NCBI GenBank assembly: GCA_910586725.1
Contig: CAJUJL010000056.1
Coordinates: forward strand, 1-14,194
Direction: 5' to 3'
Length of the DNA: 14,194 bases
Source: an uncultured Lachnospiraceae bacterium
GTDB lineage: Bacteria; Bacillota; Clostridia; Lachnospirales; Lachnospiraceae
Shown here: piece by piece, positions 1 through 6,522 of the stretch
Layout: the number at the start of each line of letters is the position of its first letter
Numbering within the stretch: position 1 is the first letter of the stretch
Translations under genes and position numbers: made by a program
Notes under the pieces: model-generated
Database searches by the model: none
What the model was told of the DNA's origin: nothing
The model's input: only the letters and a program-made list of their open reading frames with translations

Positions 1-62
1 AAAATGAGTCTGAAACCTTTGTAAAATAAGGGCTGAAGATTCCGAGAAGTTATTTTTTTTGG

Positions 63-70
63 AAAGGAGG
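63..70 (+). promoter_or_regulatory. Ribosome binding site deciding the LacI-family start
   Basis: AAAGGAGG lies 6 nt before the ATG at 77. It rules out the in-frame TTG at 59, which would place the Shine-Dalgarno sequence inside the coding region. No convincing promoter is visible in the 60 bases left of it, so the promoter may lie outside the window. Confidence 0.8.
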
Positions 71-76
71 ACTTCT

Positions 77-1072
77 ATGTCCTTGAAAAAAATCGCTCAA
101 ATGGCTGGTGTGTCCCCTTCCACCGTTTCCAGAGTATTAAACAACGCGTCTTCTACCTGCGCCTCCAAATCGGTAAGAGACAAAATTTTTGACGCCGCCA
201 GAGAAATCGGATACCAGCCAAACGAAAATGCCAGACAGCTAAAAATGAGCTCCAAACATGAAAAGGCCGGACGTCATATCAGCATTGTGCTGGCCCGGAT
301 TAAAGTATTAGAAGATGATCCCTTTTTTTATGAGCTGTTCCGCAGCCTTGAAATTTCTCTGTTTGAAAATCATGCCACGATTGACCATGTCGTTTATGCC
401 GAAGAGAAGCTCTCCCAGGATATTTCCAAATCACAGGGCGTTATTATCTTAGGCCGCTGCTCCGAAAAACTGCTTGGACAAATCCTGTCTTTAAACCGCC
501 AGGTCGTCGGCATATGGAGAAACAGCATGAATTTTAATGTGGACGAAGTGGTATGCGACGGCAAAAAAGCCGCTGAGCTTGCCATGAACCATCTGATTTC
601 CCTCGGCCATAAAAATATCGCCTACATCGGAGACTGCTCTTACGAAAGCAGATACATCGGATACTGCAACTCCCTGATTCACAACAATATTCCGATGAAT
701 TATGAGTGGATCAAACAAACGGACCAGACGGGCGAAGCCGGCAGCGCCGCTTTCTATGAACTAATGGAATCGTGCGACGACTTTTCCGCCGTATTCTGCG
801 CCAATGACATTACGGCAATCAGCGTATTAAAAATACTCAAAAAGCAAAAACGCAGAAACGCAAGAAAAATTTCTGTGATTTCAATTGATAATATTGAAGA
901 AAGCGAGAACACGTCTCCTTTTTTAACTACGATCCATATTCCGCGGAAGGAAATGGCGCATTTGGCCGTCACCCTTCTGTTAGACCGGATCGAAAAAAAA
1001 CATTCGGAAACTGTGCGCATCGAATTTCCATGCCGCATTATAAACAGAAGCAGCTGTTATCCCAACGAATAA
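77..1072 (+). CDS. LacI/GalR-family transcriptional regulator
   Basis: A 331-residue, full-length LacI-type repressor that would bind operator DNA as a dimer and respond to a small ligand, usually a sugar. The N-terminus (residues 2-24) is a classic LacI helix-turn-helix, with GVSPSTVSRVLNN as the recognition helix region. A hinge segment around residues 48-58 follows (GYQPNENARQLK). The rest is a periplasmic-binding-protein-like sensor domain ending in the family's usual PCRIINRSS-type tail. The overall look is closest to EbgR-like regulators, but the ligand cannot be read from the sequence. I chose the ATG at 77 because AAAGGAGG lies at 63-70; a TTG six codons earlier at 59 overlaps that site. 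The regulated genes are not evident: the only nearby candidate is the convergent aldo/keto reductase, and a target may lie left of the window. Confidence 0.9.
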   Translation: MSLKKIAQMAGVSPSTVSRVLNNASSTCASKSVRDKIFDAAREIGYQPNENARQLKMSSKHEKAGRHISIVLARIKVLEDDPFFYELFRSLEISLFENHATIDHVVYAEEKLSQDISKSQGVIILGRCSEKLLGQILSLNRQVVGIWRNSMNFNVDEVVCDGKKAAELAMNHLISLGHKNIAYIGDCSYESRYIGYCNSLIHNNIPMNYEWIKQTDQTGEAGSAAFYELMESCDDFSAVFCANDITAISVLKILKKQKRRNARKISVISIDNIEESENTSPFLTTIHIPRKEMAHLAVTLLLDRIEKKHSETVRIEFPCRIINRSSCYPNE

Positions 1073-1087
1073 CAGCCGCTTTTCTTT
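1049..1087 (+). terminator. Intrinsic terminator overlapping the regulator's stop codon
   Basis: A 12-bp stem pairs 1049-1060 (AGCAGCTGTTAT) with 1069-1080 (ATAACAGCCGCT), with one A/C mismatch and an 8-nt loop. It is followed by TTTCTTTC. The TAA stop of the LacI-family gene (1070-1072) lies in the right arm, so translation would reach into the hairpin. On the minus strand the mismatch becomes a G-T wobble, so the same hairpin could also slow transcription of the convergent reductase, but no good U-run follows on that side. Confidence 0.65.
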
Positions 1088-1111
1088 CTGCCGCACAAAC
1101 CGCATAGCCAA

Positions 1112-2101
1112 TCAGCCGCAGATCTGATCAATTTTGTTCAGCTCTTCCAAAGTAAAATCTGTTTTTCCCGTAATCTTTACGTTTTCCAAGATCTGCTCCG
1201 GTCTTGACGCCCCGATTAGCACGGAAGTAACCTTCTGATCGCGCAAAATCCAGCAGATAGCCATCTGGGCAAGCGATTGTCCCCTTTCCGCCGCAATTTC
1301 GTTTAATGCCCGGATACGTTCCAGTTTTTCCTGTGTAAGCGCGCTTTCCTGTAAAAATCTGCCGTCCTTTTTGATTCTGCTGTCGTTTGGGATTCCGTGC
1401 AGGTACTTGTCTGTCAACAGTCCTTGAGCCAGCGGACAAAAAGCGATCATTCCAAGCCCCTCTTTTGCCACATAGTCCTTGACCCCGTTTGTTTCAATTG
1501 TACGTTCAAACAGGGAATATCTGCTCTGATGAATGACAAACGGCGTCCGAAGGTTTCTTAGAATCCGGACTGCTTCTGCCGTTTGTTCCTTATTATACTT
1601 TGATATTCCGACATATAAAGCCTTGCCGCTTCTCACAATTGCATCCAGCGCATCCATCGTCTCTTCCAATGGCGTTTCCGGATCTGGCCTGTGATGATAA
1701 AAGATGTCCACATAATCCAGCCCCATCCGCAAAAGGCTCTGGTCAAGGCTTGCCACCAGATGTTTCCTGGAGCCCCAGTCTCCATACGGCCCAGGCCACA
1801 TCTCATGACCGGCTTTGGTGGAAATCACCATCTCATCCCGGTAGGGGCGCATCCCCCAGTCCAAAATACGTCCGAAATTTTCCTCTGCCGCGCCGTTGAC
1901 CGGCCCGTAATTATTTGCCAGGTCAAAATGCGTAATTCCGGCGTCAAACGCCGTTGTACACATTTCTTTCATCGTTTCAAAATTTGAGGTTGTCCCAAAA
2001 TTATGCCACAGCCCAAGCGACAACGCCGGCAGCTTCAGACCGCTTTTTCCGCATCTGTGATACGGCATAGTCTCATATCTCTGCTGATTTGCCTGATACA
2101 T
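1112..2101 (-). CDS. Aldo/keto reductase (YghZ/Gpr-like)
   Basis: A 329-residue NADPH-dependent aldo/keto reductase with a TIM-barrel fold. It matches the YghZ subgroup (L-glyceraldehyde 3-phosphate reductase, related to potassium-channel beta subunits). Visible features are the YHRCGKSGLKLPALSLGLW start, FDLANNYG carrying D60 and catalytic Y65, K96 in VISTKAGHEMWPG, and H137 in DYVDIFYHHRPDP, giving the Asp-Tyr-Lys-His tetrad. GISKY and the late IGASRPEQ segment fit the cofactor-binding loops. The length is normal for the subgroup. The ATG at 2101 is preceded by an AAGAGGA-type ribosome binding site. A good promoter lies about 90 bp upstream and overlaps a perfect palindrome. Cytoplasmic; the real substrate is unknown, and the gpr name should not be transferred on sequence likeness alone. 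Confidence 0.92.
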   Translation of the reverse strand: MYQANQQRYETMPYHRCGKSGLKLPALSLGLWHNFGTTSNFETMKEMCTTAFDAGITHFDLANNYGPVNGAAEENFGRILDWGMRPYRDEMVISTKAGHEMWPGPYGDWGSRKHLVASLDQSLLRMGLDYVDIFYHHRPDPETPLEETMDALDAIVRSGKALYVGISKYNKEQTAEAVRILRNLRTPFVIHQSRYSLFERTIETNGVKDYVAKEGLGMIAFCPLAQGLLTDKYLHGIPNDSRIKKDGRFLQESALTQEKLERIRALNEIAAERGQSLAQMAICWILRDQKVTSVLIGASRPEQILENVKITGKTDFTLEELNKIDQICG

Positions 2102-2187
2102 ACGTTTTTCCTCTTTCCTTTCTGTAATTTTTAGATTCTTAAAAAATTCTTTCCAATTTATTCAAAATAAAAACACATTTGCCGTAT

Positions 2188-2201
2188 ATACTATATAGTA
2201 T
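2188..2201. promoter_or_regulatory. Perfect palindrome ATACTATATAGTAT over the reductase -10 box
   Basis: ATACTATATAGTAT is identical to its own reverse complement over all 14 bases and covers the -10 hexamer of the reductase promoter. That is a typical repressor position. It lacks the central CG of LacI-family operators, so the neighbouring LacI-type protein is not an obvious binder. It could also be a chance product of A+T-rich promoter sequence. Confidence 0.35.
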
Positions 2202-2220
2202 CCAATCAAGGAGTTGTAAA
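2192..2220 (-). promoter_or_regulatory. Sigma-A-type promoter for the aldo/keto reductase
   Basis: Read on the minus strand, TTTACA (2215-2220) and TATATA (2192-2197) are separated by exactly 17 nt, with a start point expected near 2185. This leaves a leader of about 85 nt before the reductase ATG. The -10 box lies inside a 14-bp perfect palindrome (2188-2201). Confidence 0.6.
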
Positions 2221-2298
2221 GTCCTGCGGGGCTTGGTCGGCTCCGACAAAAAACTCTCCCCTGGTGGGTTTTCATAAACTTAATACTTTTCTCCTTTT

Positions 2299-2336
2299 CC
2301 CTGTAACCGCATATCTGCCTTTACAGGGATTTTTAT
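2299..2336 (+). terminator. Plus-strand terminator-like hairpin downstream of recQ
   Basis: CCCTGTAA (2299-2306) pairs with TTACAGGG (2321-2328); inside it GCA and TGC can form a second short stem. The hairpin is followed by ATTTTTATG on the plus strand, while the minus strand has an A-rich stretch instead. It is therefore built to stop plus-strand transcription, although no plus-strand gene lies before it. It may still act weakly at the recQ 3' end (stop at 2333-2335) or block antisense transcription into recQ. Confidence 0.55.
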
Positions 2337-4156
2337 GATTTGTATTTTGCAATCGCCGCAAGAAACCGTTCTCCGTATTTCTGGCATTTATGATCCCCTA
2401 CGCCGCTGACTTCCAAAAATTCTTTTTTCGTCGCAGGCTTTATGGCCGACATATCTTTTAAGGATTTGTCGCTGAATACAATGTATGGCGGCACCCTCTC
2501 TTCTTTAGCAATCTTCATCCGAAGCTTCCGAAGCTCCTCAAACAAACTGTAATCCGTATCAAACCTGTCCGACCGGCCTTTCTTTTGTCCGGAAACGGAC
2601 GGCTTTTTCTTCTGCTCTTTTGCCGCTTTCATCCGAACCGGAGCATTGTCAAAAATTTCGTCTGACTTTTCCGTCAGCTTTACGATGGGATACTGCTCGT
2701 CCGTTACGAAGATATGGCCGCATCTGTTTAAAAACTGCATCACCTGGCGGATTCTGTAGACAGGGACTTCTTTCAGCCTTCCAAAACACATATTTTGCGC
2801 CATTTTATTCTGCTTTAGCTTTGCGGACTGGCTGCCCCGGAGCGTATCCGTAATCACCGTCATCCCAAATCTCTGCCCGCTGCTTTTTACGCATTCCACA
2901 ATGGCCTGCGCGGTGTCTGTCACATCGATTTCTTCAAATTCGCTTAGGCAATTTGAGCATTTTCCGCAATAGTTTGTCGTATATTCTCCAAAGTAACGCA
3001 AAATAAAGTCTCTTAAGCATCCGTTGGTCGTACAGTAAAAAGTCATCTGCTTTAACCGTTCCCGGTCGCGTTCCCGGACAAGCTCCATTTCCTCTTTCGC
3101 CAGAACCTCATTTTGGACTTCGTGCTCAATCAAAAACTGATTTAATTTCACATCCTTGGGGGCATACAGCAAAATACAGTTCGCCTCCTCTCCGTCGCGC
3201 CCGGCCCTCCCGGCCTCCTGGTAATAGCTTTCAATGTCTTTGGGCATATTATAATGAATCACAAACCGCACATTCGACTTATCAATCCCCATCCCGAACG
3301 CGTTGGTTGCCACCATAACAGAAACCGTATCGTAAAGAAACGCTTCCTGGCTGCGCGCCCGCTCTGCATCGGATAACCCGGCATGGTATCTGGCGGCCGC
3401 AATTCCTCTCGCAATCAGTTTTTCACAGACTTCCTCCACGGTCTTCCTTGTCAGGCAGTAAATAATGCCGCTCTCCCCAGGATGTGCGGAAATATATTCC
3501 ATCACCTCCGCAAATTTGTCTTTGGGGGATCTGACCTGGTAAAACAGATTTTTCCGGTCAAATCCCGTTACAACCTCAACCGGGTCCTGTAAATCCAGAG
3601 CAGCAAGAATATCTTCCCGCACTTCTTTTGTCGCTGTCGCCGTAAATGCGCCGATGCGCGGGCGGTACGGCAAAAGCCGGATAAAATCCACGATCTTTAA
3701 ATAGCTTGGCCGAAAATCCTGCCCCCACTGCGATACGCAGTGCGCCTCATCGACCGTCACCATAGATATTTTTACATGTTGCGCAAATTCTATAAACTCC
3801 TGCAAAAGCAGACGTTCCGGGGCAACATAAATCATTTGATACCTTCCCTCCCTGGCAAACTGAAGCGCTTTTTTATACTGGCCCGCCGTCAGGGAACTGT
3901 TGAAATAGGCCGCATGCACGCCGGCTTCATTCAACGTCTCGACCTGGTCTTTCATCAGAGAAATCAATGGCGATACGACAAGGGTAATTCCGTCCAGCAA
4001 AAGGGCCGGCGTCTGATAACAGAGAGACTTTCCCGCCCCGGTCGGCATAATTCCAAACGCATCCTTTCCCTCCAACAGGGCGTCTATGATCCTCTCCTGC
4101 CCTTCCCGAAACGTATCGTATCCAAAATATTTTTTTAAAACCCTGTATTTATCCAA
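2333..4156 (-). CDS. recQ: ATP-dependent DNA helicase RecQ
   Basis: A 607-residue 3'-5' DNA helicase acting in recombination and replication-fork repair. All RecQ parts are present: the opening KKYFGYDTFREGQ motif 0, Walker A PTGAGKS with K43, DEAH at 136-139 followed by CVSQWGQDFRPSY, motif V/VI around ATNAFGMGIDKSNVR and QEAGRAGRDG, and the RQC zinc-binding cysteines (CTTNGCLRDF ... NYCGKCSNC, about residues 375-407). A winged-helix region follows, then a C-terminal HRDC domain (about 530-605). The start codon is TTG at 4156, supported by GGGAGG six to seven nt upstream and by the usual RecQ N-terminus beginning directly there. It is divergent from the coat-like gene and shows no operon partner. 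No defect seen. Confidence 0.97.
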   Translation of the reverse strand: MDKYRVLKKYFGYDTFREGQERIIDALLEGKDAFGIMPTGAGKSLCYQTPALLLDGITLVVSPLISLMKDQVETLNEAGVHAAYFNSSLTAGQYKKALQFAREGRYQMIYVAPERLLLQEFIEFAQHVKISMVTVDEAHCVSQWGQDFRPSYLKIVDFIRLLPYRPRIGAFTATATKEVREDILAALDLQDPVEVVTGFDRKNLFYQVRSPKDKFAEVMEYISAHPGESGIIYCLTRKTVEEVCEKLIARGIAAARYHAGLSDAERARSQEAFLYDTVSVMVATNAFGMGIDKSNVRFVIHYNMPKDIESYYQEAGRAGRDGEEANCILLYAPKDVKLNQFLIEHEVQNEVLAKEEMELVRERDRERLKQMTFYCTTNGCLRDFILRYFGEYTTNYCGKCSNCLSEFEEIDVTDTAQAIVECVKSSGQRFGMTVITDTLRGSQSAKLKQNKMAQNMCFGRLKEVPVYRIRQVMQFLNRCGHIFVTDEQYPIVKLTEKSDEIFDNAPVRMKAAKEQKKKPSVSGQKKGRSDRFDTDYSLFEELRKLRMKIAKEERVPPYIVFSDKSLKDMSAIKPATKKEFLEVSGVGDHKCQKYGERFLAAIAKYKS

Positions 4157-4241
4157 AGTATTCCTCCCAATGTATGTATATTCTATGTAAAAATAACCAA
4201 TACTGTTTTTGAACTATAAATCAAAGCGTAAGGAGATAATT

Positions 4242-4709
4242 ATGATTCTGACTGAAAAAGAGAACACGATTTTAAAAGATTTGCAAACACAGGAAAAAGT
4301 CTGCATGGAACATTACAATTTATGCGCCAGCACGGCAAAAGACGGCTGCCTGAAGGATTTATTTACCCAGATCGCCAAAGATGAACAAGACCACTATCAG
4401 TTTTTGGGACAGCTGATGGACGGCCAGATGCCTTCCTATAAGTCTGCCGACTCCGCTGCTTCCAAAGCCGCTTCCTATCAGCCCAAGGCCGCTTATGGCA
4501 CAGGCTCCAACCAAATGGACAAGCAGCACGACGCGCTTCTTTGTTCAGACAGCATCGGCAACGAAAAAATGGTGTCCGCAGACTACAACACGAATCTCTT
4601 CCATTTTGGCAACGGAGAAATCCGCAAGCTCTTAAACCACATTCAAACGGAAGAACAGGAACATGCGGAAATGATCTATAAATACAAACAGGCAAATGCA
4701 ATGACGTAA
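4242..4709 (+). CDS. CotF-like spore coat protein with ferritin-like helices
   Basis: A 155-residue protein resembling the Coat_F/CotF group of spore coat proteins. The opening LTEKENTILKDLQTQEKVC-type helix and the following EHYNLCAS segment are typical. Three helical segments carry acidic and histidine residues in ferritin-like spacing: EKVCMEHY near the start, KDEQDHYQFL in the middle and TEEQEHAEMIYKY at the end. A flexible Ser/Ala-rich linker (SADSAASKAASYQPKAAY) separates the two helical halves. The start is the ATG at 4242, preceded by AAGGAG at 4230-4235; an in-frame TTG at 4209 is less likely. It is probably made in the mother cell during sporulation, but I could not fit a convincing sporulation sigma promoter upstream. 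Metal binding is inferred only. Confidence 0.75.
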   Translation: MILTEKENTILKDLQTQEKVCMEHYNLCASTAKDGCLKDLFTQIAKDEQDHYQFLGQLMDGQMPSYKSADSAASKAASYQPKAAYGTGSNQMDKQHDALLCSDSIGNEKMVSADYNTNLFHFGNGEIRKLLNHIQTEEQEHAEMIYKYKQANAMT

Positions 4710-4718
4710 ACCTACATG

Positions 4719-4757
4719 AACCGGATAAAGCAAGCCAAAAGCTTTATCCGGTTTTTC
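4719..4757 (+). terminator. Strong intrinsic terminator after the coat-like gene
   Basis: A perfect 13-bp stem pairs 4719-4731 (AACCGGATAAAGC) with 4741-4753 (GCTTTATCCGGTT) around a 9-nt loop. TTTCTTA follows on the plus strand. It lies 10 bp after the coat-like stop and just beyond the stop of the convergent orphan gene (4758-4760). On the minus strand no U-run follows the stem, so it mainly serves the plus-strand gene. Confidence 0.85.
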
Positions 4758-5600
4758 TTATATCGTAATGTTTACTCCGCCCGAAGCCGCGGCGTCCATA
4801 CCGGGCATTTGGGCCTGGGCCGGTGAAACCGCCGATGATAAAGCCGCATCAATAGCTGCGTATTCCATCTCAACTTCCATCGCGATCTGCTGTTCAATCT
4901 GCTGCTCCGCCATCTGCAGATCGGACATTTGAGACGCCGCCATACTGATCTCCAGAGACACGCCGTCGTACTCGGATGAATTGTCTGACTGATTGTTCTT
5001 GATCTGGTCCTCCAAATATTTCAGATCCGCTTCCGTAATCTTGCTTTGCTCATAGTTGCGGTGTATACGCCGTTTTTGAAACAGGATCTGCTTTTGCGTT
5101 TTTTCTTTTAAAATGCGCTGGTTTTCTTCCAACGCCATCTTTACTTTTGCATCCTGCTCTTTTCTTCTGACACGCCGCCTGATTTCATTTCTTTTCTTCT
5201 GCTCGCCGTTCACCTTATCCCTGTTATTTTTGCCCTCAAGAATCTCCTCTTCCTTTAAATTGCGGACTTTTATACGGGAACACTCCACCATGCGCCTGGC
5301 ATGCACAATCGCTATCTGCACTTCGGAATTGTTGTATTGCCCGGAAGCATACGCTTTATACAGCACGCTAAGCTTCCCCCTTGCCCGGATCAAAACAACC
5401 CCCGCATTGTTCGATTTTTTCGCGCGCACCAATTGAGAGGAAATCTCTCTTGGATTATAATTTAATTTTTTCTTGGGCCTTTTATTCCGATTGTCTCTTG
5501 CAGCCTTCATCCGTTCCGCCACGTTATTAGACGTCTTGACTCCCGTTGCGCTGCCCAGGGCATTCGAAGAAAACGCCGCTCCGTTTACTGCTACCCCCAT
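4758..5600 (-). CDS. Conserved-looking basic coiled-coil protein of unknown function
   Basis: A 280-residue protein that I cannot assign to a named family. From memory, similar proteins with an AERMKAARDNR / KLNYNPREISSQL-like N-terminus occur in Lachnospiraceae; this is unverified. The N-terminus (1-25) is a Gly/Ala/Ser/Asn tail. Residues 30-50 are very basic (RNKRPKKKLNYN). A compact helical part follows with RARGKLSVLYKAY and IAIVHARRMVECSRIKV. About residues 115-200 are charged Lys/Arg/Glu coiled coil. The C-terminal 60 residues are rich in Met, Ala and Gln and end in GGVNITI. No signal peptide, membrane segment or catalytic motif is visible. The ATG at 5600 has a GGGAGGA ribosome binding site. 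It lies 64 bp after the HAD gene and may be read from the same transcript. A scaffold or nucleic-acid-binding role is possible but unproven. Confidence 0.8.
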   Translation of the reverse strand: MGVAVNGAAFSSNALGSATGVKTSNNVAERMKAARDNRNKRPKKKLNYNPREISSQLVRAKKSNNAGVVLIRARGKLSVLYKAYASGQYNNSEVQIAIVHARRMVECSRIKVRNLKEEEILEGKNNRDKVNGEQKKRNEIRRRVRRKEQDAKVKMALEENQRILKEKTQKQILFQKRRIHRNYEQSKITEADLKYLEDQIKNNQSDNSSEYDGVSLEISMAASQMSDLQMAEQQIEQQIAMEVEMEYAAIDAALSSAVSPAQAQMPGMDAAASGGVNITI

Positions 5601-5664
5601 ATTTTGTTCCTCCCTGAAACGATTATTGAATCCATTCTATTCCAAACATATACTACTGTTTATA

Positions 5665-6342
5665 TTATCGGCAGACATCATCAGAATCATTACCGCAAAC
5701 GCCAGACAGACGACATATTTCTTCCGGCTTTTCCACGATGTAATCCGCTTTCGCCCCTTTCAGCTCCTCATAGCTTCCATAGCCAAACAATACGCCGGCA
5801 GAAGAGATTCCCGCCTGTTTTGCGCCCGCTATGTCATGCTCCCTGTCTCCAACCATAATTGTTCCGGAAAAATCCTTTATCCCAAGCCGTTTTAAAGCAT
5901 ACAGAATCACTTCTTTTTTTTGGGTTCTCGTCCCGTCCAAATTAGCTCCCGCAATACAGGTAAAGTATTTGGCAAAATCCAGGCCCTCCAATATTTTCTT
6001 CGCAAACACTTCCGGCTTGGATGTTGCTACGGCAAGCTTTTTCCCGTTATAATGCAGTTTTTGCAGCATATCTTCGATCCCTTCGTAGACCAAATGTTCA
6101 AATATACCCTTTTTTTGATAATATTCGCGGTAATATTCGACAGCCTCTTTAGCCTTTTCTTCCGAAAACCCATAAAATCTCTGATAGGATTCGTGCAGCG
6201 GCGGCCCGATAAAACAATGCAGCTTTGTCCTGTCAGAAACTTCTATTCCATATTTTTTCAGTGAGTAAGCCACCGAATTTGTAATTCCCTCCCCCGAATC
6301 AATTAATGTCCCGTCTAAATCAAATAAAATCACTTCATACAT
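5665..6342 (-). CDS. HAD-superfamily phosphatase (phosphoglycolate phosphatase-like)
   Basis: A 225-residue cytoplasmic phosphatase of the HAD IA/Gph-PpaX type. It shows motif I FDLDGTLIDS with nucleophile D8 and general acid D10, motif II VATSKP (T107), the motif III lysine in TQKKE (about K142/K143), and motif IV MVGDREHDIAGAK with D166 and D170 for magnesium. Residues of about 15-85 form the helical C1 cap that selects substrate. The length is normal. Candidate substrates include phosphoglycolate, pyrophosphate or nucleotides, and the sequence does not choose between them. The ATG at 6342 follows an AGGAGA ribosome binding site. A good promoter is present about 42-70 bp upstream, and the orphan coiled-coil gene follows 64 bp downstream. 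Confidence 0.92.
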   Translation of the reverse strand: MYEVILFDLDGTLIDSGEGITNSVAYSLKKYGIEVSDRTKLHCFIGPPLHESYQRFYGFSEEKAKEAVEYYREYYQKKGIFEHLVYEGIEDMLQKLHYNGKKLAVATSKPEVFAKKILEGLDFAKYFTCIAGANLDGTRTQKKEVILYALKRLGIKDFSGTIMVGDREHDIAGAKQAGISSAGVLFGYGSYEELKGAKADYIVEKPEEICRLSGVCGNDSDDVCR

Positions 6343-6383
6343 TGTGCTTCTCCTGTCCTGTTAACCGCATTTTTGCACTTTCC

Positions 6384-6411
6384 ATTATATTACTTTTTGT
6401 TTCTTTTTCAA
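6384..6411 (-). promoter_or_regulatory. Sigma-A-type promoter for the HAD gene
   Basis: On the minus strand, TTGAAA (6406-6411) and a perfect TATAAT (6384-6389) are 16 nt apart. The start point would be near 6377, leaving a short leader of about 35 nt. Confidence 0.7.
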
Positions 6412-6424
6412 TTACTAAAAACAG

Positions 6425-6453
6425 TTGCAAAAACCAAAATAATTTATTATGAT
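6425..6453 (+). promoter_or_regulatory. Sigma-A-type promoter for the chemoreceptor
   Basis: TTGCAA (6425-6430) and TATGAT (6448-6453) are separated by 17 nt, with a start point near 6460. It is divergent from the HAD promoter, the two -35 boxes lying only 13 bp apart. An inverted repeat, TAATAC (6459-6464) and GTATTA (6472-6477) with a 7-nt spacer, sits at the start point and could be an operator. Confidence 0.65.
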
Positions 6454-6522
6454 ATAGATAATACATATTACGTATTACAGTAGATAAATCACTGAAACTA
6501 TTTTCAAGAAAAGAGGTAATAA

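Noticed and set aside
59..76. Six-codon N-terminal extension of the LacI-family regulator from a TTG
   Set aside because: It would place the AAAGGAGG ribosome binding site inside the gene; the ATG at 77 is ideally spaced.
2102..2332. Riboswitch or T-box upstream of the reductase
   Set aside because: No known riboswitch core was recognised, and the hairpin present is oriented for the opposite strand.
4157..4241. Sporulation sigma-factor promoter for the coat-like gene
   Set aside because: TATAAA at 4215-4220 is present, but no matching -35 or CATA-type box with correct spacing could be found, so no promoter is claimed.
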